The notes under the pieces: generated by a model
Databases searched by the model: none
The model's input: only the letters and a program-made list of their open reading frames with translations
What the model was told of the DNA's origin: nothing
Shown: in pieces, positions 26,980 to 35,473 of the stretch
Layout: every line of letters begins with the position of its first letter
How positions within the stretch are numbered: position 1 is the stretch's first letter
Translations under genes and position numbers: made by a program
Assembly: GCA_018333955.1 (NCBI GenBank)
Contig: JAGXSD010000011.1
Span: 1 to 64,000 of the forward strand
DNA length: 64,000 nucleotides
Reading direction: 5' to 3'
Origin: Erysipelotrichia bacterium
GTDB lineage: Bacteria > Bacillota_I > Bacilli_A > Erysipelotrichales > Erysipelotrichaceae

Positions 26980-28051
26980 GATAGGTCTCCTTCATGGTGG
27001 TTAAACACGTTTCTTCGCTGAGTTGATCTGAGATGGTCGCTTCACTTTGTAGAGCAATGCGTGCAGCACTCATGGCCATGGTTGCACATTGAGTGGGATT
27101 AAATTGATTAAGATATCCATAGACAAGTCCGGCCATAAATGCATCTCCAGCCCCTGTTGCATTCGCAACTTCAATAGGAGGTGTACTTAAATGAGTGAGC
27201 GAGTCATGATCTTTGATAAGCACTCCTGCACTCCCTAAAGAGATATAAGCATAAGGACAAGGTAGAAGCTTTGCGGCATGATGTAAGTCTAGGGTATGAT
27301 TTGGATCTACCAAAGCATATAACTCAGCTTTATTTGGTTTAATCGTGTGAATTTTTGAAAGATATGGTTTTATTTTGAGTGCTTTGGTGGAAGATACGGT
27401 ATCAATGAAAAGTGGAATATCTTTCGCAATCTGAATGATGGTTTCAAGAACATCTTCATTAAGATTGGTATCACATACAATGAGCTGAGCATGTTCGAGT
27501 AGTTTTTTTTTGCTTAGGATGAACTCCTTTGTGAGTGAATTCATGATCTCCATATCATTGATCGCCAATGCAAGATCATGATGTTCATCTAAAATACTAA
27601 GGTATGTAGAAGTCTTATGATGATTTAGAATAAGCGAGTCATTCATATGCAATCCAATGCTTTTGGCATGTGCGAGCATACTTTGGCCATAGAGGTCTTG
27701 TCCAATCACGCTAATCAAACGTGTAGGAATATTTAATCGGGTACAGTTCTCGGCAATATTACGTCCAACTCCACCATGTGAAATACTGACATGACCAATA
27801 TTGGAATCTTTTTGAATAAGAGCATGATGTGGTATGCCTTGAATATCAATGTTTGAACCACCAATCACTACAATATAAGGTTCTTCATTCACAATATAAC
27901 CTTTACCAAGAATGATTCCCTTCTTAATCAAATTTGTGATATGAACCGCAACTGAAGATCGTGTAATATTCAATCGCTGAGCTAGATCGTCTTGAGAGAT
28001 GGTCGGTTCTTCTTTTAAGATAGCTACGATTTCTTTTTCTCGTTGTGTCAT
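26972..28051 (-). CDS. psuK: Pseudouridine kinase PsuK with N-terminal helix-turn-helix
   Basis: This 359-residue protein joins a winged-helix segment (1-55; [24 protein letters not shown]) to a PfkB-type sugar kinase. The kinase shows the N-terminal [10 protein letters not shown], the glycine-rich [11 protein letters not shown], and the catalytic [13 protein letters not shown] near residue 302. It phosphorylates pseudouridine using ATP. The HTH probably makes it a self-regulator: three TGCTTA half-sites sit next to its own -10 box (28071-28096). The operon psuK-psuG is divergent from the murR operon. Confidence 0.92.
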   Translation of the reverse strand: MTQREKEIVAILKEEPTISQDDLAQRLNITRSSVAVHITNLIKKGIILGKGYIVNEEPYIVVIGGSNIDIQGIPHHALIQKDSNIGHVSISHGGVGRNIAENCTRLNIPTRLISVIGQDLYGQSMLAHAKSIGLHMNDSLILNHHKTSTYLSILDEHHDLALAINDMEIMNSLTKEFILSKKKLLEHAQLIVCDTNLNEDVLETIIQIAKDIPLFIDTVSSTKALKIKPYLSKIHTIKPNKAELYALVDPNHTLDLHHAAKLLPCPYAYISLGSAGVLIKDHDSLTHLSTPPIEVANATGAGDAFMAGLVYGYLNQFNPTQCATMAMSAARIALQSEATISDQLSEETCLTTMKETYHV

Positions 28052-28070
28052 ACAGTCCTTTCCTTATAAA

Positions 28071-28096
28071 TGCTTAATATATAAGCATATGCTTAT
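28071..28096. promoter_or_regulatory. Overlapping inverted repeats, probable PsuK operator
   Basis: TGCTTA-ATATA-TAAGCA (28071-28087) overlaps the perfect palindrome ATAAGCATATGCTTAT (28081-28096). Three half-sites thus alternate in orientation immediately downstream of the psuK -10 element, a typical repressor position. Confidence 0.65.
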
Positions 28097-28122
28097 TATA
28101 CCACGTTATTGATGAGATGCAA
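28095..28122 (-). promoter_or_regulatory. psuKG promoter
   Basis: On the minus strand TTGCAT (28117-28122), 16-base spacer, TATAAT (28095-28100). The -10 box touches the inverted repeat. Confidence 0.65.
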
Positions 28123-28188
28123 CCTCCTAGACCAAAAATGTCAAATTGATGTTTAATCCCTCTCAAAAACTATGAATTTAAGTCAACC

Positions 28189-28207
28189 TATGAAATAATA
28201 TTTCATA
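28189..28207. promoter_or_regulatory. Inverted repeat upstream of the murR promoter
   Basis: TATGAAAT-AAT-ATTTCATA is a perfect 8-bp repeat with 3-base spacer, 14 bases upstream of the murR -35 box. It is a plausible site for the RpiR-type regulator encoded next. Confidence 0.5.
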
Positions 28208-28220
28208 AATAGAAATCTTG

Positions 28221-28250
28221 TTGAAAACAATTGTGTCAAATAACTATAAT
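28221..28250 (+). promoter_or_regulatory. murR operon promoter
   Basis: TTGAAA (28221-28226), 18-base spacer, perfect TATAAT (28245-28250). A cre-like site starts 9 bases after it. Confidence 0.65.
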
Positions 28251-28258
28251 GAAGCCAA

Positions 28259-28272
28259 GTAAAGCGGTTACA
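28259..28272 (+). promoter_or_regulatory. cre-like site in the murR operon leader
   Basis: GTAAAGCGGTTACA matches the CcpA consensus in the central AAAGCG-T--CA and lies at the predicted transcription start. Confidence 0.5.
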
Positions 28273-28306
28273 TGACCTATTGTTTCTCAACACAAAGGAG
28301 AAGCTC

Positions 28307-29158
28307 ATGAAAAATGTCATTGTAAGATTAAATGAATATGTAACTCATGCGAGTGGAGCAGAGAAGGGCATTATTGAATTTATCCTTCATGATCCGAAAA
28401 TTATGGTTGGAATGACCATCCATGAATGTGCCCAACGCTCATACACCTCACCTTCAAGTGTCGTAAGACTATGTCGAAAACTTGGGTTTGAGGGGTTCAA
28501 AGAGTTTCATCAATCCTTAGTGTATGAGTTAGCCCTCTTGGATTCAGATTTGAAAGAAAAAAGTAAGGAAATCACTTACCAAGACTCCTTGCACGATATT
28601 ATTGAAAAAGTGACTTCAAAGAATATCTTGTCCCTTGAAAATACCGCCAAACTTATGGATGATGCAACGCTTCAAGCTTGTGTGAATCAGATGATGAAAT
28701 GTCGTAGTATTTGCTTATTTGGCATGGGAGCATCACTCTTAGTTGCGAAAGATGCTTACCTCAAATTCTTAAGAATAAACAAACCTTGCATAATCAACGA
28801 TGATTGGCATGCGCAACTTTTACAAGCACGTAACATGATGAGTGATGATTTAGCTATCGCATTAAGTTATTCAGGCATGACGAAAGAAGTCATTGAATGT
28901 ATCAAAGCTGCTAAGGAAAAAGGAGCGACTGTCATTGCAATTACTCGGTTTGAAGATAATCCTCTTGCGAAGCTTGCGGATTACAATTTGTCTGTCTCTG
29001 CAACTGAATTCATCTTTAGAAGTGGAGCGATGTCATCACGCATTGCCCAGTTGAATATCATTGATATTCTCTATGCTGCCTATGTGAATCAAAAATATGA
29101 TGATAGTTTAAAACAATTAAAACTAACTCATATTGATAAAACCCCTAATGAACAATAA
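28307..29158 (+). CDS. murR: MurR/RpiR family transcriptional regulator
   Basis: This 283-residue protein has an N-terminal RpiR helix-turn-helix (IHECAQRSYTSPSSVVRLCRKLGFEGFKEF, about residues 38-67) and a C-terminal SIS sugar-phosphate domain (ICLFGMGASLLVAKDAYLKF and AIALSYSGMTKEVIECIKAAK). It should sense MurNAc 6-phosphate or a related ligand and control the murQ-murP-mupG-EIIA genes that follow. ATG 28307 follows AAAGGAG; the longer reading from 28280 starts at TTG without a site. Confidence 0.9.
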   Translation: MKNVIVRLNEYVTHASGAEKGIIEFILHDPKIMVGMTIHECAQRSYTSPSSVVRLCRKLGFEGFKEFHQSLVYELALLDSDLKEKSKEITYQDSLHDIIEKVTSKNILSLENTAKLMDDATLQACVNQMMKCRSICLFGMGASLLVAKDAYLKFLRINKPCIINDDWHAQLLQARNMMSDDLAIALSYSGMTKEVIECIKAAKEKGATVIAITRFEDNPLAKLADYNLSVSATEFIFRSGAMSSRIAQLNIIDILYAAYVNQKYDDSLKQLKLTHIDKTPNEQ

Positions 29159-29168
29159 CGAGGCCCTT

Positions 29169-30065
29169 ATGATCGATTTAAAGAAATTAACCACTGAACA
29201 ACGACATCCTGACACCTTGCTTCTTGATACGATGTCTCCTCTTGAAATCATTACGATTATGAATCAGGAAGATGCAAAGGTCATCCAAGCCATCAAAGAG
29301 GAATTACCTAAGATTGCGCAAGTGATTGAATGGTGTACTCATGCACTTAAAGTTAAAGGAAGAATTATCTATCTTGGTGCTGGAACAAGTGGTCGCTTAG
29401 GACTTCTTGATGCAGCCGAATGCCCTCCAACTTTCGGAGTTGATCATAACACGGTGGTTGGTCTATTAGCGGGTGGAGTGGATGCTTTTGTGAAAGCGAT
29501 TGAAGGTGCTGAAGATAGTCACACCTTAGCTCAAGAAGAGATGAAAGCTATTCAAGTGAATGCGAATGATGTCATTATTGGAATAGCTGCTAGTGGGCGA
29601 ACACCGTATGTCATTCATGGATTAAAATATGCCAAAACACTTGGATGCAAAACGGTATCCATGAGCAATAACAAAGATTCAGAGATGGCTCAAGTAGCCG
29701 ATCTTGCGATTGAAGTAGTCACTGGTCCAGAAGTCCTTACTGGTTCTACTCGTTTAAAAGCAGGAACATCCCAGAAGTTAGTCTTAAATATGATCTCTAC
29801 CGCAAGCATGATTGGGGTAGGGAAAGTGTATGAGAATCTTATGGTGGATGTGATGCAAACCAATCAAAAGTTAATTACACGAGCAGAGAATATCGTCATG
29901 AGTGCAACTCAATGTGATCGCGAAAGCGCTAAAACAACACTCCAACAAGCGCATGGTAGTGTAAAAGTTGCAATTACGATGATTCTAATGCAGTGTGATG
30001 AACCTCAAGCATTAAAAATGCTTGAACAAGCACAAGGGCATATTCGCCACTGTGTGAAGCAATAG
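29169..30065 (+). CDS. murQ: N-acetylmuramic acid 6-phosphate etherase MurQ
   Basis: This 298-residue lyase cuts the lactyl ether of MurNAc 6-phosphate to give GlcNAc 6-phosphate and D-lactate in the cytoplasm. The SIS domain is clear: IYLGAGTSGRLGLLDAAECPPTFG near residue 56, VIGIAASGRTPYVIHGLKYAK near 137 and TGSTRLKAGTSQKLVLNMISTASM near 195. ATG 29169 follows CGAGG; an in-frame upstream ATG lies inside murR. It is the second gene of the murR operon. Confidence 0.96.
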   Translation: MIDLKKLTTEQRHPDTLLLDTMSPLEIITIMNQEDAKVIQAIKEELPKIAQVIEWCTHALKVKGRIIYLGAGTSGRLGLLDAAECPPTFGVDHNTVVGLLAGGVDAFVKAIEGAEDSHTLAQEEMKAIQVNANDVIIGIAASGRTPYVIHGLKYAKTLGCKTVSMSNNKDSEMAQVADLAIEVVTGPEVLTGSTRLKAGTSQKLVLNMISTASMIGVGKVYENLMVDVMQTNQKLITRAENIVMSATQCDRESAKTTLQQAHGSVKVAITMILMQCDEPQALKMLEQAQGHIRHCVKQ

Positions 30066-30085
30066 TCATGAGCGTAGGAGGTAAC

Positions 30086-31510
30086 ATGAACAATCTAGAG
30101 CTTGCTTCTCGTCTGATTGACCTTGTCGGTGGAAAAGACAACGTCGTCAAAATTACCAATTGTATGACTCGTATGAGAGTCACTCTTAAGGATACATCCA
30201 AGGTTCAATTGGATGCCCTTAAACAAACTGAAGGTGTCTTAGGTGTTGTGGAAGATGGCCCGACATTACAAGTCGTATTAGGTCCAGGCAAAGCTAAGAA
30301 AGTCACTGATGAAGCAGTCGATGCATTCTCATTGCCACGTGTTGCGCTTGAAGCAGGAGAGTGGGAAGAAAACAAAGAAGCGGTAAAGGCCCTTCAAAAA
30401 CAAAGTCCTTTAAAAACAGCAGTTAGAAATATTGCGGAAATCTTTATTCCTCTTATTCCTGCCATTATCGCAGCGGGATTATTTAATGGATTTGGATCAC
30501 TTATTCAAACTATGCAAGGTCAAGGTGTTTTACCTGCTGCTGGTTTCTGGTTAGTGACTCGTTTATTATTCCAACTTATTGGTGGTGCATTCCTTGCATA
30601 CTTTGCGGTTTATACAGGGATTAATGCTGCGAAGCAATTTGGTGCAACTGAAGGTTTAGGTGGAATGATTGGGGGGATCTCAATTGGCGCAAACGTTGTT
30701 GAAATCTCTAAAATCTTTAACTTATTTAATGCGGATATCCCACTTCGTTCAATCTTAACCACAGGTAAAGGTGGAATCATTGGGGTTATCGTTGGGGTTT
30801 GGATCTTATCAAAAGTTGAAAAATTTGTTCGTAAGAACACTCCAGATGTATTAGATCTAATCGTGACTCCATTTGTGACCATGCTTGTGATGGCAATCCT
30901 ATTTGTCTTTATCATCATGCCTGCCACTGGATTAATTTCTGATGGTTTAGTGAATGCTTTAGGTGTCATCATTAATTCACCAATTCCATTTGTGAATGTG
31001 CTAAGTGGATATATCTTGTCTGCATTATTCTTACCAATGGTGCTCTTAGGACTCCATCATGGACTCATTCCTATTTATGCCATTCAACTTGAAGCCTTAG
31101 GTGGAGTATCATTATTCCCAGTTCTAGCCATGGCTGGTGCAGGTCAAGTTGGAGCGGCCATCGCAATCTATCTTAAAGCAAAACGTGTTGGCAATGTCCG
31201 TATGCAAAAAGTTATTACTGGAGCGCTTCCAGCTGGATTCTTAGGGGTAGGAGAACCATTAATTTACGGGGTTACCTTACCAATGTTTACACCATTCATT
31301 ACTGCTGGTTTAGGTGCAGGATTTGGTGGAGCGTATGTCATGCTTATGAAAGTTATGGCGAATGCTTGGGGTCCTTCAGGACTAGTCGCACTACCACTTA
31401 TGCAACCACAAAGTGTCATTCATTACTTCTTCGGTTTAGTGATCTCATATGTCGCAGGGTTCTTGATTACTGCGGTAGTCATTAAGGATAAAGCTGTTGC
31501 TGAAGTCTAA
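30086..31510 (+). CDS. murP: MurNAc-type PTS transporter subunit IIBC (MurP-like)
   Basis: This 474-residue protein has an N-terminal glucose-type EIIB domain (1-85; ITNCMTRMRVTLKD with the phosphocysteine) and a 10-helix EIIC domain. It has no EIIA domain, as in MurP of E. coli and Staphylococcus, and the operon supplies a separate EIIA. It imports MurNAc or MurNAc-GlcNAc with 6-phosphorylation. ATG 30086 follows TAGGAGG. The mupG neighbour favours the disaccharide as substrate. Confidence 0.9.
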   Translation: MNNLELASRLIDLVGGKDNVVKITNCMTRMRVTLKDTSKVQLDALKQTEGVLGVVEDGPTLQVVLGPGKAKKVTDEAVDAFSLPRVALEAGEWEENKEAVKALQKQSPLKTAVRNIAEIFIPLIPAIIAAGLFNGFGSLIQTMQGQGVLPAAGFWLVTRLLFQLIGGAFLAYFAVYTGINAAKQFGATEGLGGMIGGISIGANVVEISKIFNLFNADIPLRSILTTGKGGIIGVIVGVWILSKVEKFVRKNTPDVLDLIVTPFVTMLVMAILFVFIIMPATGLISDGLVNALGVIINSPIPFVNVLSGYILSALFLPMVLLGLHHGLIPIYAIQLEALGGVSLFPVLAMAGAGQVGAAIAIYLKAKRVGNVRMQKVITGALPAGFLGVGEPLIYGVTLPMFTPFITAGLGAGFGGAYVMLMKVMANAWGPSGLVALPLMQPQSVIHYFFGLVISYVAGFLITAVVIKDKAVAEV

Positions 31511-32552
31511 TTCATTAGGATATTCCGTGTATGTGAGTACATGGGAGAAACTAAAAGAAGAACTTTCCTCACGTTTCTGTGAGGGAAGTTTTGTCTTTAC
31601 ATCACTTCATATCGAAGAAGAAATAAAATCAGATCACTATGCTCAAGAAGTTGAGAACATGCTTCAATCATTAAAAACAATGGGGTATAAATTACTTGTG
31701 GATGTGTCCCCAAGAACTTTACAAGCATTATCATTGAACTCATTTGAGCAGTTAGTTCATACGTATCACATTGATGTTTTAAGAGCAGATTTTGGATTCA
31801 CATTAGAAGATTTAATCAAGCTTAGTCAAAGTGTCTCATTATGTGTTAATGCATCAATGAATGAAGCAGGACTACAAACGCTAATTAAAAAAGCAAAGTT
31901 TCCTATTGTGGCTATGCATAATTTCTACCCACGAGTTGAAACAGGTCTTGACTTAAGTCAATTTAATGAAAAGAACAAACCATATAATGCAATGAATATT
32001 CCTGTTTTTGCGTTTATCCCTTCAGACATTATGAAACGTGGTCCAATCCATGAAGGCTTACCAACATGTGAAGTTCATCGTGATGGATCACTCTTAAAAG
32101 CAGTCGTTGAACTCAAACAAAACGGTGTTGATGGTGTGGTTGTTGGCGATGGAGTATGTTCTGAAAAGATGACCCAATTATGTCAAACTTTTCTTCAAGA
32201 TGAAGTTTTATCACTACCCATTCAAGTTGATTCAAAGTTTGAATTTCTATACAATCAAGTCATGACGATACGAAGTGATTCCCCAAGTGCAGTATGTCGC
32301 TGTCTAGAGTCAAGACTTTATGCCACTGCAGGACAAACCATAGAACCATTTAACTGTATATCACGACATAAAGGATCGATCACCATGGATAATAAGAAAT
32401 ATCTTCGATATTCGGGTGAGATTCAAATTTTGAAACAAGATTTCAAAGCGGATGAGCGAGTGAATGTGATTGGAAAAATCCTTGATCACACACTTCTTGA
32501 TTTAATATCCCCAGGCATGAAAGTTAAATTTACCCGAGGAGAACAAGAATGA
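31497..32552 (+). CDS. mupG: MupG-like 6-phospho-N-acetylmuramidase (DUF871 family)
   Basis: This 351-residue protein belongs to the DUF871/outer-surface-protein family: LGYSVYVSTWE at the start of a TIM barrel, KLLVDVSPRTLQAL, LRADFGFTLEDL, the conserved AMHNFYPRVETGLDL, and a C-terminal beta domain. MupG of Staphylococcus aureus hydrolyses MurNAc 6-phosphate-GlcNAc inside the cell. The TTG start at 31497 overlaps the end of murP and has AAGGA upstream; no better start exists. Its place between murP and EIIA fits the same pathway. Confidence 0.85.
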   Translation: MLKSNSLGYSVYVSTWEKLKEELSSRFCEGSFVFTSLHIEEEIKSDHYAQEVENMLQSLKTMGYKLLVDVSPRTLQALSLNSFEQLVHTYHIDVLRADFGFTLEDLIKLSQSVSLCVNASMNEAGLQTLIKKAKFPIVAMHNFYPRVETGLDLSQFNEKNKPYNAMNIPVFAFIPSDIMKRGPIHEGLPTCEVHRDGSLLKAVVELKQNGVDGVVVGDGVCSEKMTQLCQTFLQDEVLSLPIQVDSKFEFLYNQVMTIRSDSPSAVCRCLESRLYATAGQTIEPFNCISRHKGSITMDNKKYLRYSGEIQILKQDFKADERVNVIGKILDHTLLDLISPGMKVKFTRGEQE

Positions 32553-33004
32553 AAAAGCAACTAACCTCATGTGCTCAAGGCCGTGTTAAACCTTTATCAC
32601 ATGTTAATGATCCTGTTTTCTCATCAAAAATGATTGGAGATGGAGTGGCCATCACACCAACCCATCCTGAGATTGTTTCCCCATGTGATGGGATTGTGAG
32701 TATGGTTTTTCCTACTCAACATGCCTTTGGTATTTCAAGTGAAGGCATTGATATTCTCATCCATATTGGGATTGATACTGTCAGTTTGCAAGGAAAGCAC
32801 TTTAAAGCGCTGATTAAAGAAGGAGATCATGTTCAAGCTCATCAAGTCTGTGTTGTGTGTGATTTCAAAGAAATTCAAGAGGCAGGTTTAAGCATAGATA
32901 CAATGATGATTATCTCAAATAAACCTGAAGATGTTGAGATTGTTATCCATGATGAAACCCGTGATGTATCCATTCATGATACACTCATCACTTGGTCAAA
33001 ATAA
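32549..33004 (+). CDS. PTS glucose-type EIIA protein (Crr-like)
   Basis: This 151-residue EIIA has the glucose-family fold with the two histidine sites: HAFGISSEGIDILIHIGIDTV (about residues 61-81). It phosphorylates the EIIB domain of MurP, which lacks its own. It overlaps mupG by ATGA and is the last gene of the operon, followed by a terminator. A dedicated EIIA is unusual, since MurP normally uses the general glucose EIIA. Confidence 0.92.
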   Translation: MKKQLTSCAQGRVKPLSHVNDPVFSSKMIGDGVAITPTHPEIVSPCDGIVSMVFPTQHAFGISSEGIDILIHIGIDTVSLQGKHFKALIKEGDHVQAHQVCVVCDFKEIQEAGLSIDTMMIISNKPEDVEIVIHDETRDVSIHDTLITWSK

Positions 33005-33010
33005 TCAAAG

Positions 33011-33034
33011 AAAGAGGGAAACCTCTTTTTTTAT
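33011..33034 (+). terminator. Terminator of the mur operon
   Basis: AAAGAGG-GAAA-CCTCTTT with a following T-run, 7 bases after the EIIA stop. Confidence 0.8.
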
Positions 33035-33051
33035 TGTATGAAAGTGATAAA

Positions 33052-33065
33052 AGAAAGCGCTAACT
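33052..33065 (+). promoter_or_regulatory. cre-like site upstream of the ureide operon
   Basis: AGAAAGCGCTAACT has the full AAAGCGCT core of a cre site. It lies 70 bases upstream of the DUF2877 start; the outer bases deviate from consensus. Confidence 0.4.
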
Positions 33066-33134
33066 ATCGTAAAGTCTTGATAATGACCAGGTGTAATTAT
33101 GAGTGTTACACTAAACATGTAGAGGTGGAACCCT

Positions 33135-33977
33135 GTGATACATGTGATATGGGCAGATCAACAAATTAATTATCTTTTCAACCAAGGACCTTGGTGGGTT
33201 CATAGTATTTATGATCATGCGATCAATATTGCGAATACGCATGGATTTTGGACACTTGTAACCCGTTTGAAACCAAAGGCTCCTTTAACATGTGTGTGTA
33301 ACCTCCAATCCTTTTCAACGCATCATCTTCGTGTTGGAATGCCTTGTATTACGATGAATAATCAAATCAAAATTGGTTCACTCATCCTCGATCTATCTCA
33401 GGTTTCCATCTTGCCATATCATCATGATTTCTCGATTGAAAACATGAATGAAATAGAAGAAGGATTTCACACCTTACTTCGATGGTGCTTGAATCAACCC
33501 ATCAATGAAGGGGCAATGGCCCTGTTTAATCCAACTCACAATGTATTTAGCCAAGAAGTGGTGCGTCGAATTCATTCAATTCTAAATGGAGAGTTGTTGG
33601 ATATAAAACATCTCATTGGATGTGGTTTAGGTCAAACCCCCAGTGGTGATGATGTGCTTGTGGGCATGATGGCTTTAGCTCATGCTATGAAGCATTTTGG
33701 TTTTATACAAGTGATCACTCATGATTGTGAATCATCTTTAAAAACGACCACTTCTGTGAGTCAGATGATGTTAAGACAAGCATTTAAAGGTCAATATAGT
33801 GAAGCGGTGACTCAACTCATTGCAGCACTCAAAACCCCTCATCACATTCATGAGGCCGCAAGCGCTTGTTCAAAGTTAGGACATACATCAGGTTTTGACA
33901 CAATGGTTGGTATTTTAGTCTATGGTATGTTAATGAAAAAAGGAGCAATGTATGCACAAACAAACCCAAATATTTAA
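33135..33977 (+). CDS. DUF2877 protein, AllH-like
   Basis: This 280-residue protein matches the DUF2877 family, whose E. coli member YlbF (AllH) is needed with AllF and AllG for oxamate transcarbamylase activity. The conserved LIGCGLGQTPSGDDVLVGMMAL block (about residues 157-178) and the SACSKLGHTSGFDTMVGIL end are visible. The GTG start follows GAGGTGG. It overlaps fdrA by 26 bases and opens the carbamoyl operon. No membrane helix or signal peptide. Confidence 0.85.
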   Translation: MIHVIWADQQINYLFNQGPWWVHSIYDHAINIANTHGFWTLVTRLKPKAPLTCVCNLQSFSTHHLRVGMPCITMNNQIKIGSLILDLSQVSILPYHHDFSIENMNEIEEGFHTLLRWCLNQPINEGAMALFNPTHNVFSQEVVRRIHSILNGELLDIKHLIGCGLGQTPSGDDVLVGMMALAHAMKHFGFIQVITHDCESSLKTTTSVSQMMLRQAFKGQYSEAVTQLIAALKTPHHIHEAASACSKLGHTSGFDTMVGILVYGMLMKKGAMYAQTNPNI

Positions 33978-35472
33978 GAATCGTTATATTGATTCAGTGA
34001 GTTTAATGTCTTTAGCCGCAAAAGTTAAAAAGCAAGATGGGATTGATGAAGTTGTGATTGCCATGGCGACAGACATGAATAAAGCCATCATTAATCAAGT
34101 GGGTTTAGGTGTACCCACACTAGAGCAAACTGGGGTTAATGATTTAGTGATTGGAGTGATTGCGCAATCAGATGAGCGAGTGAGTGAAGCCTTTGATTTC
34201 ATTCAAGAACAACTTTCAGGCAAAACTAAGAAGAATACGGCTTCCACAAGTGAAAAGGTGTACTCATCCATTGATGATGTGCTTGAAGATGGGGTACAAC
34301 CTACAGTGGCTCTGATTTCAATTCCAGGTCAATTCGCAGCACGAGAAGCGATGCAAGCTTTAAAAAATAACATGGATGTCATGATCTTTTCCGATAACAT
34401 GACACTTGAAGAAGAAGTTGCCTTAAAACAATATGCCTTTGAACATCAAAGACTTGTTATGGGTCCAGATTGTGGCACAGCGGTTTTAAATGGTGTTGGA
34501 TTGTGCTTTGCGAATGAAGTAAGACGTGGTGATATTGGGATTGTGGCGGCCAGTGGAACGGGAAGTCAGGAAGTCATGGTTCAAATCGATCGCCTTGGAG
34601 GTGGGATTACGGATGCGATAGGTACTGGTGGGCGTGATTTATCACTTGCAGTGAATGGTCTGATGATGCGAGAAGGACTACGTCGCTTAGCAGAAGATGA
34701 TCACACTAAAGTTATTGTTTGTGTCTCTAAACCACCAGCCCCCCAAGTCAAAGCTTTAATGCTTGAAACATGTCGAGCTATCGCAAAACCAATTGTAATT
34801 TGCTTTTTAGGAAATAAAGAGAAACAAGAGGATGAAGGTCATCTTCACTTTGCGAGTAGTTTGTATGAAGCTGCCTATAAAGCAGTTTCATATTCAACCC
34901 AACCAACAAAACCACTTCCTCCTTTCAAGACTCCTCAAATACAAGGTTTAAAATCAATACCAAATCAATTCATAGTTGGTTTATATTGTGGTGGAACACT
35001 ATGTTATGAAGCTTTAGATCAATGTTCACCACTGGGACTGATTAAGAGCAATCTTCATCATAATGAACATGCATCGCATGATGTGGATGGACTCAGTCAT
35101 GTCTTACTGGATTTAGGGGATGATGAATTCACAAATGGTCGACCTCATCCAATGATTGAACCTTCACTACGACATGATTGGATCCTTAAGGCCGCATCAC
35201 AAGAAACCACTCGCGTGATTCTTCTTGATTTCGTCCTAGGATATGGAGCTCATCCTCAAGCGGTAGAAGAGAGTATTGAAACATTAAAAGAAGCCTTTGT
35301 GTTAGCACAACAACGACCTTTTGATATTGTGGCGTATGTTTGTGCCACCGAAAATGATAAACAAGGCCTAGAATCGAGTGTTCAAGCATTAGAAGCGATT
35401 GGCGTTAAAGTTGCGCATAGTAATTTAGAAGCATGTGCTATGGTTGCATCCATGGTCAGTGAAGGAGTTTAA
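33952..35472 (+). CDS. fdrA: FdrA/AllF-like acyl-CoA-synthetase-fold protein (transcarbamylase subunit)
   Basis: This 506-residue protein has two nucleotide-binding-like lobes resembling succinyl-CoA synthetase alpha. Visible blocks are PTVALISIPGQFAAREAMQAL, VMGPDCGTAVLNGVGLCFAN and IVAASGTGSQEVMVQIDRLGGGITDAIGTGGRDLS (about 197-230), all FdrA signatures. E. coli FdrA (AllF) acts with AllG and AllH in the carbamoyl-transfer step of allantoin fermentation, giving carbamoyl phosphate. The next genes here (AllG-like, carbamate kinase) fit this. ATG 33952 follows AAAGGAG. Confidence 0.9.
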   Translation: MHKQTQIFKNRYIDSVSLMSLAAKVKKQDGIDEVVIAMATDMNKAIINQVGLGVPTLEQTGVNDLVIGVIAQSDERVSEAFDFIQEQLSGKTKKNTASTSEKVYSSIDDVLEDGVQPTVALISIPGQFAAREAMQALKNNMDVMIFSDNMTLEEEVALKQYAFEHQRLVMGPDCGTAVLNGVGLCFANEVRRGDIGIVAASGTGSQEVMVQIDRLGGGITDAIGTGGRDLSLAVNGLMMREGLRRLAEDDHTKVIVCVSKPPAPQVKALMLETCRAIAKPIVICFLGNKEKQEDEGHLHFASSLYEAAYKAVSYSTQPTKPLPPFKTPQIQGLKSIPNQFIVGLYCGGTLCYEALDQCSPLGLIKSNLHHNEHASHDVDGLSHVLLDLGDDEFTNGRPHPMIEPSLRHDWILKAASQETTRVILLDFVLGYGAHPQAVEESIETLKEAFVLAQQRPFDIVAYVCATENDKQGLESSVQALEAIGVKVAHSNLEACAMVASMVSEGV

Positions 35473-35473
35473 T

